Of a DNA stretch of 7,452 nucleotides, positions 1 to 6,399 are shown piece after piece. Positions within the stretch are counted from its first letter, which is position 1. Each line of letters begins with the position of its first letter. The notes beneath the pieces were generated by a model that did no database searches, was not told the origin of the DNA, and saw nothing but the letters and a program-made list of their open reading frames with translations. The DNA is taken from positions 1 to 7,452 of the forward strand of contig JAJAYU010000312.1 of NCBI GenBank assembly GCA_026786125.1. The letters run 5' to 3'. A program made the position numbers and the translations under genes. The DNA is from Chamaesiphon sp. (GTDB lineage: Bacteria; Cyanobacteriota; Cyanobacteriia; Cyanobacteriales; Chamaesiphonaceae).

Positions 1-16
1 ACTATTAATTACTTTT

Positions 17-2914
17 ATGTCTCCGCTATTAATTCTTGTCGATGGACACTCTTTGGCTTATCGTTCTTACTATGCTTATGCCAAAAGTAAGAGCGGTGGC
101 TTGATGACTTCGGCGGGAGTACCGACGAGTATTTGTTTTGGATTTGTGAAGGCTTTGGTGGAGATTATTAATAGTCAGAAGCCGGATTCGATGGCGATCG
201 CATTTGATTTACGCCAGCCGACTTTTAGACATGAGGCTGATGACAATTATAAGGCCGATCGAGTGGAAACGCCGGAGGATTTCACGATCGATATTCAGAA
301 TCTTTATCTACTATTGACAGCGTTAAATTTACCGACGATTACGGCTCCAGGATATGAGGCGGATGATATTTTGGGGACATTGGCGGGGAGAGGTAGCCGC
401 GCTGGTTATCAGGTGAAGATTTTGTCTGGTGATAAGGATATGTTCCAATTGGTGAACGATCGAGATAGAGTTAGCGTACTGTATCTATCATCAGCTTACT
501 CTCCTGGCGGTCAACCTGGAACGATCGAGATGAATGAGCAGGGAGTAATTAATAAGATGGGTGTTAGAGCCGATCAAATCGTTGATTACAAGGCTTTATG
601 TGGGGATAAGTCGGATAGCATTCCTGGCGTGTTGGGGATTGGTGACAAGACAGCGGTGAAGTTGTTAACAGAATATCAAGATCTCAAAACTATTTACGAT
701 CGAGTTGACGAGATTGAAGGTGCGAAGGGTAGAAAGCTAGTTGCAGGTAAAGCGGATGCAGATCATTCTCAGTATCTGGCTAGAATTATTACTGATGTGC
801 CACTAACACTAGAGTTAAAAGAAACTAAGTTAACTGGGTTTGATTTTGGACAGGTGCAGCCGTTATTGCAGACGCTGGAATTGCATCGTTTTAACAAGGA
901 TATCGAGAAACTCCATGAAGCTTTTGGGGGAGTGGCGATTCCCGATGTTATTCCTGATAGTCTGGAGGCAGTGAGTTTAATTGCCCCCGATGATGAGAGT
1001 GATGAATTATGGTTCTTTAGTGCGGAAGATACGGCGAAATTCCAGATCAGTCGCATCTGTCCGATTCAACCACAGATTATCGATAGTTTGGCTAAATTGC
1101 AAGGTTTAATTACTAATCTCCAGCACTATACAGATCCAAATCATCCCGTGGCTTGGGATACGGAAACAACAGATTTAGAACCGCGTAATGCGAAATTAGT
1201 TGGGATTGGTTGCTGTTGGGGTGAGGAAACCGATAGCATGGCATATATTCCGATCGGACACGAAGCAGGGGACAATTTAGAACTAGAATTAGTCTTAGAT
1301 AATCTGCGATCGATCCTCGAAGATCCGACTTATCCAAAAGTATTCCAGAATGCCAAGTTCGATCGATTGGTATTTAAGAACCAAGGTATTAAGCTCCAAG
1401 GCGTTGTCTTCGATACGATGTTGGCGAGCTACGTCTTAAATCCCGACAGTAGCCACAACCTCACCGATTTATCCAGCCGTTATCTGGGCATAGTCCCCCA
1501 AAGTTATACCGAACTAGTCGCCAAAGGACAAACTATCGCCAACATTAGCATCCCCTTAATTGCTGAATATTGTGGGATGGATGTCTGGGGTACCTATCGC
1601 CTCCACAGCCTGCTCAAAGCCGAATTAGCCGCTGTACCCAAATTATTCGCACTATTGCAAGAAATCGAGCAACCACTCGAACCTATTCTCGCCGAGATGG
1701 AAGATCGGGGCATTAATATTGATGCTGAATATCTGAAAACACTATCAGTAGTTTTAGCAAAAGATTTAGATCGAATCGAGGAAGAAACCTATGCACTAGC
1801 GGGGGAGAAATTTAATCTCGGATCACCTAAGCAACTCGCACAGATCCTATTTGAAAAACTCGAACTCGACACCAAAGGCATCCGCCAAAATAAATCCGGC
1901 TACTCCACCGATGTAAATACTCTAGAAAAATTGCAAGGTAAACATGAAGTCGTCGATCTCATCCTCCAACATCGCACTTTCTCCAAACTTAAATCTACTT
2001 ACGTCGATGCCCTCCCTGCCCTAATCCACCCCAAAACTGGTAGAGTCCATACCGACTTCAATCAAGCTGTCACTAGTACCGGAAGACTCTCATCCTCCCA
2101 TCCCAATCTCCAAAATATCCCGATCCGTACCGAATTTAGTCGCCAAATTCGTCGCGCATTTATTCCCGCACCAGGTTGGATTCTCGCCGCAGTTGACTAC
2201 TCCCAAATCGAACTCCGGATCCTTGCCCACCTCAGCCAGGAGCCAGTTTTAATTACGGCTTATAACCAAAACGAAGACATCCATACTGTCACCGCCAGAC
2301 TATTGTTTGAAAATGATACAATTACCAGCGAACAACGCCGGATGGGTAAGATCATTAACTTCGGTGTTGTCTATGGGATGGGTGCGGCTAAATTTGGACG
2401 AGAAACGGGCGTAAAAACTAGCGAAGCCAAAATCTTCATTGACAAGTTTTACGATCGATATCCAGGCATTTTTGACTACTTAGAACGGGTAAAACGAGAA
2501 GCAATTGCCCTCGGATATGTGGAAACTGTCTGTGGACGGCGGCGGTATTTCAAGTTTGAAAGCGGCAAATTGCGCGGCTTAAAAGGTAGCGATCCAAATC
2601 AGATTAACCTCGATGATTTAGGCAATCTCGGAATGCTCGATGCCGGACATTTACGCGCTGCGGCGAATGCACCGATTCAGGGTTCGAGTGCAGATATTAT
2701 TAAGTTGGCGATGATTTCGATCGATCGGTTATTGCAGCCATATCAAGCGAAGATGTTGCTACAAGTTCATGATGAATTGGTATTGGAAATCCCCCAGGAT
2801 GAGTGGGAGGAGTTGTCTCCGAAGATTAAGGCGACAATGGAGGGGGCGATTGCTTTGAGTGTGCCGATGGTAGCCGAGATTGGCAGTGGGGCAAATTGGA
2901 TGGAGGCGAAATAG
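17..2914 (+). CDS. polA: DNA polymerase I with 5'-3' and 3'-5' exonuclease domains
   Basis: Family A DNA polymerase that fills gaps, removes RNA primers from Okazaki fragments and acts in excision repair in the cytoplasm. Its 965 residues hold three domains. The 5'-3' (FEN-like) nuclease spans about 1-300, with LVDGHSLAYRS (7-17), YEADDILG (113-120), SGDKD (137-141) and GDKSDSIPGV (196-205). The proofreading exonuclease spans about 375-535 and keeps the DEDDy set: D381 and E383 in DTET, N445 and D449 in NAKFD, Y518 and D522 in YCGMD. The polymerase domain has motif A around D727 (VDYSQIELR), motif B with R774, K778, F782 and Y786, and motif C VHDE (917-920). Intact DEDDy residues predict active proofreading, unlike Taq polymerase. 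Between GRRRYF and AAANAPIQG (about 846-880) there is an insertion of roughly 19 residues relative to E. coli Pol I. The ATG at 17 gives the usual N-terminus; the frame stays open in the 16 bases before it, but nothing there suggests a longer protein. Strand composition changes sharply inside the gene. Confidence 0.97.
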   Translation: MSPLLILVDGHSLAYRSYYAYAKSKSGGLMTSAGVPTSICFGFVKALVEIINSQKPDSMAIAFDLRQPTFRHEADDNYKADRVETPEDFTIDIQNLYLLLTALNLPTITAPGYEADDILGTLAGRGSRAGYQVKILSGDKDMFQLVNDRDRVSVLYLSSAYSPGGQPGTIEMNEQGVINKMGVRADQIVDYKALCGDKSDSIPGVLGIGDKTAVKLLTEYQDLKTIYDRVDEIEGAKGRKLVAGKADADHSQYLARIITDVPLTLELKETKLTGFDFGQVQPLLQTLELHRFNKDIEKLHEAFGGVAIPDVIPDSLEAVSLIAPDDESDELWFFSAEDTAKFQISRICPIQPQIIDSLAKLQGLITNLQHYTDPNHPVAWDTETTDLEPRNAKLVGIGCCWGEETDSMAYIPIGHEAGDNLELELVLDNLRSILEDPTYPKVFQNAKFDRLVFKNQGIKLQGVVFDTMLASYVLNPDSSHNLTDLSSRYLGIVPQSYTELVAKGQTIANISIPLIAEYCGMDVWGTYRLHSLLKAELAAVPKLFALLQEIEQPLEPILAEMEDRGINIDAEYLKTLSVVLAKDLDRIEEETYALAGEKFNLGSPKQLAQILFEKLELDTKGIRQNKSGYSTDVNTLEKLQGKHEVVDLILQHRTFSKLKSTYVDALPALIHPKTGRVHTDFNQAVTSTGRLSSSHPNLQNIPIRTEFSRQIRRAFIPAPGWILAAVDYSQIELRILAHLSQEPVLITAYNQNEDIHTVTARLLFENDTITSEQRRMGKIINFGVVYGMGAAKFGRETGVKTSEAKIFIDKFYDRYPGIFDYLERVKREAIALGYVETVCGRRRYFKFESGKLRGLKGSDPNQINLDDLGNLGMLDAGHLRAAANAPIQGSSADIIKLAMISIDRLLQPYQAKMLLQVHDELVLEIPQDEWEELSPKIKATMEGAIALSVPMVAEIGSGANWMEAK
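194..201. repeat. HIP1 octamer palindrome GCGATCGC
   Basis: A complete HIP1 palindrome lies within the polA coding sequence. HIP1 is highly abundant in many cyanobacterial genomes. It is the only full octamer I found here, although the inner CGATCG hexamer is common throughout the window. Confidence 0.85.
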
Positions 2915-2980
2915 ATGTCAAATAAAACTACATAACCTAGCTTCTTTTCAGCGTCCTAAATCCGCAGCATGTGAGATCTT

Positions 2981-3014
2981 GTTGACACTCAGAGCAATTT
3001 GAGTAGGTGTTAAC
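2981..3014 (+). terminator. possible polA transcription terminator hairpin
   Basis: An imperfect inverted repeat begins 66 nt after the polA stop codon. GTTGAC (2981-2986) pairs with GTTAAC (3009-3014) through one G-U, and ACTCA (2987-2991) pairs with TGAGT (3000-3004). There is an 8-nt loop and a 4-nt bulge (AGGT). Only a short TTTT occurs downstream (3020-3023), so this is not a classical intrinsic terminator. Its place between convergent polA and tRNA-Pro makes a terminator role plausible. I infer the role from position and pairing only. Confidence 0.35.
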
Positions 3015-3025
3015 CAGATGTTTTA

Positions 3026-3040
3026 CAGAGAATTTCCCTG
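3026..3040 (-). terminator. weak hairpin downstream of tRNA-Pro
   Basis: On the minus strand CAGGG and CTCTG pair around a 5-nt loop (AAATT), with one G-U pair, about 50 nt beyond the tRNA 3' end. It could help end the tRNA transcript, but the stem is short and no clear uridine run follows. Confidence 0.2.
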
Positions 3041-3091
3041 ATTACATGTGCTGTCTTCTAGGCAATATTCTGGATATTAATTTCAGCTTAA

Positions 3092-3165
3092 TCGGAATGG
3101 TCGGAATCGAACCGACGACCCCTGCTTCCCGAAAGCAGTGCGCTACCAAGCTGCGCTACATCCCG
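3092..3165 (-). tRNA. tRNA-Pro, anticodon CGG
   Basis: A complete 74-nt cloverleaf reads on the minus strand. The acceptor stem is CGGGATG (3165-3159) with CATTCCG (3099-3093), containing one G-U pair. The D-arm is GCGC/GCGC around AGCTTGGTA. The anticodon stem CTGCT/AGCAG encloses the loop TTCGGGA, so the anticodon is CGG (3131-3129), reading proline codon CCG. The T-arm GTCGG/CCGAC encloses TTCGATT. The discriminator base is A (3092), and the C1-G72 pair with A73 matches bacterial tRNA-Pro identity. The 3' CCA is not encoded (the next bases are TAA), so it must be added after transcription, as is common in cyanobacteria. The gene lies 87 nt downstream of ndhD on the same strand, so read-through from ndhD is possible; I see no convincing promoter of its own. 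Confidence 0.96.
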
Positions 3166-3203
3166 TCAACAAAGAGTGAGTTAAGAGCACGGCTTGAAAG
3201 TAT

Positions 3204-3232
3204 GATAGCTCGATCGAGTAGAAAGAGCTACC
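3204..3232 (-). terminator. stem-loop between ndhD and tRNA-Pro
   Basis: On the minus strand GGTAGCTC pairs with GAGCTATC (8 bp, one G-U) around a 13-nt loop, starting 20 nt after the ndhD stop codon. No uridine run follows. It may end or stabilise the ndhD transcript, or act as a processing point between ndhD and the tRNA. The palindrome CTCGATCGAG (3209-3218) overlaps it, so part of the symmetry may simply reflect the abundant CGATCG motif. Confidence 0.35.
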
Positions 3233-3252
3233 AACTATCTAATCACCCACTA

Positions 3253-4830
3253 TCAATTTATTTTTGGTGCTTGGATCGACTCGCCCAGAGCAACTGGACT
3301 AGACTGCCTGTGTGCAACAATTGCTGGCACAGAATCTCGCAAATGTGCTGTGAGGGAGGTTGTCGTTGTATCGTAGATCTGAGTTAGGAGTTTGGGATAG
3401 AAACCCACGCCGATAATCGGTACTAACAGACAGGCGATGATAAACACTTCTCTAGGTTCAGCATCAACTAATTCTTCTTTTTCGATTAACTTTTTATTTT
3501 CTTCACCGTAGAAGATTTCCCGTAACATCGAGAGGAGATAAATTGGCGTGAGAACGACACCGATCGCGGCAATCAAGACCATGATCACTTTAAACTGGAG
3601 ATTGTAGGCATCGCTGGTGGCAAAGCCGACAAACACCATTAATTCGGCGACGAAGCCGCTCATGCCTGGGAGTGCGAGGGATGCCATTGAACAGGCGATG
3701 AACATCGCAAAGATTTTCTTCATCTTTTGACCGACACCGCCCATTTCATCAAGCATCAGCGTGTGGGTGCGATCGTAGGTAGCCCCTACAAGGAAGAATA
3801 AACTCGCGCCGATTAAGCCGTGAGATACCATCTGTAAGACTGCACCGCTCATGCCTAAATCGGTGAAGGAAGCAATCCCAATTAGGACAAATCCCATGTG
3901 GGAGATTGAAGAATAGGCAATCTTCCGTTTGAGGTTCCGCTGGGCAAAGGAAGTTAAGGCGGCGTAAACAATATTCACAACCCCCAATACGATCAGTACT
4001 GGTGCAAATGTGGCGTGAGCATCAGGTAACATGCCTGCATTCATCCGAATTAGGGCATATCCGCCCATTTTCAGTAATACCCCTGCTAGCAGCATATGGA
4101 CAGGTGCTGTAGCTTCACCATGTGCATCTGGGAGCCAGGTATGGAGCGGAATAATCGGTAGTTTTACCCCGTAGGCAATTAACAGCCCGGCATACATGAA
4201 GAGCTGGAAATTGTGGGTATAGTCCTTCGCGGCTAATGCCCGCATATCGAAGGTAACTGTGTCGCCGTAAAATCCCATCGCTAAGGCAGCTACGAGGATG
4301 AAAAGGGAGCCACCAGCGGTGTACAGGATAAATTTGGTCGAAGCATATAGTCGCTTCTTCCCGCCCCAAACAGAGAGGAATAAGTAGACGGGTAGGAGTT
4401 CTAATTCCCAGACTAGGAAAAATAGCAACATATCCTGAACGGTAAAGACGGCAATCTGTCCGCCGTACATCACCAACATCAGGAAGTAGAATAATTTGGG
4501 TTTGAAGGTAACGGGCCAAGCTGCTAGGATTGCCAGAGTACTGACAAAGCCTGTGAGCAATACTAGAGGCATCGAGATTCCATCGACTCCAACTGACCAT
4601 TTCAGGTCTAGTTGAGCGATCCAGCTATAACTTTCGACCAACTGGAGTTGATCAGTGTGCATATCATAGTGATTTGCAAAGGTGTAGACGATCAGGATGA
4701 AATCAAGCAGCCCCACAATTAGAGCGTACCAGCGCACTGTTCGCCCATCTTTGTCAGGGATGATCGGGATCGCGAGGGCAGCGAGAACCGGAAACAGGAT
4801 AATCGTCGTGAGCCAAGGAAAGTTAGTCAT
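3253..4830 (-). CDS. ndhD1: NAD(P)H-quinone oxidoreductase chain 4 (NdhD1 type)
   Basis: Antiporter-like, proton-pumping membrane subunit of the cyanobacterial NDH-1 complex, homologous to NuoM of complex I. It acts in the thylakoid membrane in respiration and cyclic electron flow around photosystem I. The 525-residue length is normal for NdhD1. Most of the chain is hydrophobic transmembrane helix. Expected proton-path residues are present: E142 in [12 protein letters not shown]223 in [18 protein letters not shown]254 in [11 protein letters not shown]337 in SHGLIGAS and E396 in [12 protein letters not shown]. The N-terminus ([11 protein letters not shown]) and the DRTHT / [12 protein letters not shown] stretch favour the NdhD1/D2 group over the CO2-uptake NdhD3/D4 group. 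That assignment is from memory of the family, not an alignment. The ATG at 4830 gives a normal N-terminus, with no strong ribosome-binding site before it. ndhF1, its frequent partner in cyanobacteria, is not next to it here. Confidence 0.95.
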   Translation of the reverse strand: MTNFPWLTTIILFPVLAALAIPIIPDKDGRTVRWYALIVGLLDFILIVYTFANHYDMHTDQLQLVESYSWIAQLDLKWSVGVDGISMPLVLLTGFVSTLAILAAWPVTFKPKLFYFLMLVMYGGQIAVFTVQDMLLFFLVWELELLPVYLFLSVWGGKKRLYASTKFILYTAGGSLFILVAALAMGFYGDTVTFDMRALAAKDYTHNFQLFMYAGLLIAYGVKLPIIPLHTWLPDAHGEATAPVHMLLAGVLLKMGGYALIRMNAGMLPDAHATFAPVLIVLGVVNIVYAALTSFAQRNLKRKIAYSSISHMGFVLIGIASFTDLGMSGAVLQMVSHGLIGASLFFLVGATYDRTHTLMLDEMGGVGQKMKKIFAMFIACSMASLALPGMSGFVAELMVFVGFATSDAYNLQFKVIMVLIAAIGVVLTPIYLLSMLREIFYGEENKKLIEKEELVDAEPREVFIIACLLVPIIGVGFYPKLLTQIYDTTTTSLTAHLRDSVPAIVAHRQSSPVALGESIQAPKIN

Positions 4831-4879
4831 AGGCAGTGAAATCGGGAGATGCCCAATAGATTAATTAATATAGTTGGTA

Positions 4880-4903
4880 GAGCGGCTGGAAAGTCGAGCG
4901 GCT
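4880..4903 (-). repeat. short direct repeat upstream of ndhD
   Basis: The octamer GAGCGGCT occurs at 4880-4887 and again at 4896-4903, 16 nt apart start to start and separated by 8 nt (AGCCGCTC on the ndhD coding strand). It sits 50-73 nt upstream of the ndhD start codon, inside the presumed leader if the TATAAT box is used. Tandem octamers can be binding sites for response regulators, but I recognise no known operator here and chance remains possible. Confidence 0.3.
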
Positions 4904-4959
4904 AAGGAGTCTAGGATCGATCGGATTATTGACGATCGAGGATTACAATAAAGCTAAAA

Positions 4960-4965
4960 ATTATA
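4960..4965 (-). promoter_or_regulatory. candidate -10 box for ndhD
   Basis: A perfect TATAAT reads on the minus strand about 130 nt upstream of the ndhD start. At 17 nt spacing the -35 position reads AATTAC, which is poor; TTGCGA lies 23 nt upstream, too far for a standard promoter. If used, it gives a leader of roughly 120 nt. The -10 match is seen directly; promoter activity is inferred. Confidence 0.3.
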
Positions 4966-4994
4966 TTGGTGATTCCATCGGCGTAATTTCGCAA

Positions 4995-5043
4995 CTTCAG
5001 TAGCAGTGTCCCAACAAATCAAAGATTTGGAGCTACTCTGAAG
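4995..5043. repeat. imperfect 49-nt hairpin in the ndhD upstream spacer
   Basis: CTTCAG (4995-5000) pairs with CTGAAG (5038-5043), and TAGC (5001-5004) with GCTA (5032-5035), leaving a 2-nt bulge. An inner stem, CAAATC (5015-5020) with GATTTG (5024-5029), closes an AAA loop. It lies just upstream of the TATAAT box for ndhD and downstream of the response regulator, so it could be a 3' end structure of the latter. Confidence 0.4.
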
Positions 5044-5045
5044 CT

Positions 5046-5070
5046 TTGCCCAAGACTAGATTATGGGCAA
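5046..5070. repeat. perfect 7-bp inverted repeat, 11-nt loop
   Basis: TTGCCCA (5046-5052) and TGGGCAA (5064-5070) form a perfect stem directly beside the 49-nt hairpin. On the minus strand it would form in RNA reading out of the response regulator gene. No T-run follows, so it is at best a factor-poor terminator or a protein-binding site. Confidence 0.4.
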
Positions 5071-5094
5071 CCATACCTCCTAGATACTATAGGC

Positions 5095-5112
5095 GATCCC
5101 CATCTGCGGATC
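5095..5112. repeat. small inverted repeat GATCC/GGATC
   Basis: GATCC (5095-5099) pairs with GGATC (5108-5112) around 8 nt. An alternative pairing uses GATCCC (5095-5100) with GGGATT (5115-5120). It is one of several adjacent hairpins in this spacer. The stem is short and the function unknown. Confidence 0.25.
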
Positions 5113-5133
5113 CTGGGATTGAATAATTCCTTA

Positions 5134-5147
5134 ACAAACTAGTTTGT
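5134..5147. repeat. 14-nt perfect palindrome abutting the regulator stop codon
   Basis: ACAAACTAGTTTGT is a perfect palindrome immediately after the TAG stop of the response regulator gene. A loop-free palindrome this A+T-rich is a weak RNA hairpin, so a DNA-binding site or chance is as likely as a terminator. Confidence 0.35.
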
Positions 5148-6098
5148 CTAGGCTACAATCATGGTGACTCGATCGCGTCCTTGAGATTTGGCTTGATATA
5201 AGGCGCGATCGGCGGCATTAATTAAGGCTTGGAAATCATTTTCACTATTGGGGATAATTGTGGATACACCCACGCTCACTGTCACGTAAGGACAGACTGC
5301 TGAGGCTTCATGGGTAATCTGGAGTCCTTTAATTGCCGCTCGCACATTTTCACCGACTGAAACTGCTCCCAATGCGTCGGTATTTGGCAGAACGATCGCA
5401 AATTCTACACCACCATAACGGGCTACTAAATCGCCACTTCTCCGGACAGTACTTCGCATGGACATGGCTACTTTAACTAAACATTTATCGCCATTGGGAT
5501 GGAGGTATCGATCGTTATAGTTTTTGAAGAAATCCACATCGCACATAATCAAAGAGAGTGGAGCCTTGATCCGTTTCATCCGATCCCATTCTTTTTGGAT
5601 ATAGTCGTCAAAGCCGCGTCGATTGGACAACTTGGTCAAACTATCTAAATTTGCTAATAGTTTGAGATCCTGATTTGCTTGTTGCAGTTCAGTTAGTTGA
5701 TTTTTGATCAGATGAGACTGCCGCACCAGATTTCGTACCCGTTGACGGAGGACTGGTAGGTTAATTGGTTTGGTAATGTAGTCGGTAGCTCCAGAAGCAA
5801 AAGCTCGATCGACAGAATCATTATCATCGAGGGAAGTAATCATCAAAATCGGTGTCAACCTTTCACCGAGATTCTTGAGTTGCTCGCAAAATTCAAACCC
5901 ATCTAAAATCGGCATCACGGCATCGACTAGAATCAAGTCGGGGTGATGTTCCTGGTAAGCGGCAATTCCATCATTACCATTTTTTGCAAGGATTACCTCA
6001 AAGCCATCTTCCTCTAATGACTCACTGACTTTAGCCCGAACTACGAGGTCATCATCAACTAATAAAATTCGTTGAAGGTTGGGTTCAGTCGTGTTCAT
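5148..6098 (-). CDS. response regulator with degenerate GGDEF (GGVEF) domain
   Basis: A 316-residue PleD-like single-receiver output protein, cytoplasmic. The receiver domain (about 10-125) is complete: acidic pocket D15/D16, phospho-acceptor D59 in DLILVDAVMP, T88 and K110 in TKP. A polar helical linker follows (about 127-150, SHLIKNQLTELQQANQDLK), probably a coiled coil for dimerisation. The GGDEF domain (about 151-312) begins LDSLTKLSNRRGF and has the first metal Asp D187 (CDVDFFK), N195 and D204. Its signature at 229-233 is GGVEF rather than GG(D/E)EF, and the preceding YGH motif is YLH (198-200). The RxxD inhibitory site R220/D223 sits at the usual five-residue distance. The third signature residue is a metal ligand in PleD (Glu370), so cyclase activity is probably lost while c-di-GMP binding may remain. 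The C-terminal SVGVST and ADRALYQAKSQGRD motifs are normal. No histidine kinase is adjacent; it is divergent from holB. The start at 6098 gives a natural N-terminus, but the ribosome-binding site is weak. Confidence 0.92.
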   Translation of the reverse strand: MNTTEPNLQRILLVDDDLVVRAKVSESLEEDGFEVILAKNGNDGIAAYQEHHPDLILVDAVMPILDGFEFCEQLKNLGERLTPILMITSLDDNDSVDRAFASGATDYITKPINLPVLRQRVRNLVRQSHLIKNQLTELQQANQDLKLLANLDSLTKLSNRRGFDDYIQKEWDRMKRIKAPLSLIMCDVDFFKNYNDRYLHPNGDKCLVKVAMSMRSTVRRSGDLVARYGGVEFAIVLPNTDALGAVSVGENVRAAIKGLQITHEASAVCPYVTVSVGVSTIIPNSENDFQALINAADRALYQAKSQGRDRVTMIVA

Positions 6099-6141
6099 AG
6101 TAACTCGCGTAAATAATCATCCACGTATTTGGGTGGTTGCG

Positions 6142-6156
6142 GCATCTGGTTGATGC
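6142..6156. repeat. small inverted repeat GCATC-5-GATGC
   Basis: A perfect 5-bp stem with a 5-nt loop (TGGTT), in the likely leader or promoter of the response regulator, 44-58 nt upstream of its start codon. It is short enough to occur by chance. Confidence 0.25.
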
Positions 6157-6172
6157 TGCTACTAACAGGCTC

Positions 6173-6187
6173 CGTCAGCAATTGACG
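6173..6187. repeat. small inverted repeat CGTCA-5-TGACG
   Basis: CGTCAGCAATTGACG is a perfect 5-bp inverted repeat with a 5-nt spacer, 75-89 nt upstream of the response regulator start codon. TTGACG within it resembles a plus-strand -35 hexamer, but no good -10 follows. It could be an operator half-site pair; no regulator is recognised. Confidence 0.25.
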
Positions 6188-6314
6188 TTACTCTCCCATA
6201 GTGTACCCATGCAACGGTGCGACAGTGCCATCTCGATCAAGTTATTTCTGCTGATTCACGATTAGGTGGTTTTTAGCCAATAATCATAGACACATAGCTC
6301 TAAGGACTGAGTAA

Positions 6315-6344
6315 TTGGAGTTTATCATTATCTTTCGCTAAAAT
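6315..6344 (+). promoter_or_regulatory. holB: candidate sigma-70-type promoter for holB
   Basis: TTGGAG (6315-6320) and TAAAAT (6339-6344) are separated by 18 nt and stand about 55 nt upstream of the holB TTG start. Both hexamers match the consensus at four or five positions. The match and spacing are seen; use as a promoter is inferred. Confidence 0.35.
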
Positions 6345-6399
6345 TACGATCAATGCTCTAACGATTCAGTTTCTAATAAAGACTCGAACAACTCGAAAC

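Larger units (their letters stand above)
4831..5147. other. 317-nt non-coding spacer upstream of ndhD
   Basis: This spacer lies between two minus-strand genes, the response regulator and ndhD. I see no convincing coding sequence. Reading along the minus strand from the regulator stop, it holds a 14-nt palindrome, three inverted repeats (5095-5112, 5046-5070, 4995-5043), a TATAAT box (4960-4965) and an 8-nt direct repeat (4880-4903). This order fits 3' end structures of the regulator gene followed by the ndhD promoter and leader. Confidence 0.6.
6099..6399. other. 301-nt divergent spacer between the response regulator and holB
   Basis: Contains no supported gene. It should hold the start signals of both divergent genes. 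Two small hairpins are visible (6142-6156 and 6173-6187), and a sigma-70-like promoter candidate lies in front of holB (6315-6344). I found no clear promoter for the response regulator. Confidence 0.6.

Noticed and set aside
769..1337. Two minus-strand frames (769-1056 and 1113-1337) inside polA
   Set aside because: Antisense to strongly conserved polA coding sequence, with no family resemblance.
2915..2935. Six-codon ATG frame directly after the polA stop
   Set aside because: Too short to support; no ribosome-binding site of its own and no known peptide.
3007..3387. Plus-strand open frame of 126 codons across the tRNA and the end of ndhD
   Set aside because: It is antisense to tRNA-Pro and overlaps the ndhD 3' end. 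Its GIEPTTPAS stretch is the typical false peptide produced by translating the antisense strand of a tRNA.
4115..4600. Minus-strand 161-codon frame inside ndhD
   Set aside because: Lies wholly within ndhD in another frame and has no recognisable domain; ndhD itself is strongly supported.
5148..6098. Frameshift or pseudogene interpretation of the response regulator
   Set aside because: The reading frame is complete, with correct length, all receiver residues and intact C-terminal GGDEF motifs; only catalytic signature residues differ.
6209..6265. 18-codon ATG frame in the divergent spacer
   Set aside because: No ribosome-binding site, no membrane or toxin-like character, and this length is expected by chance.
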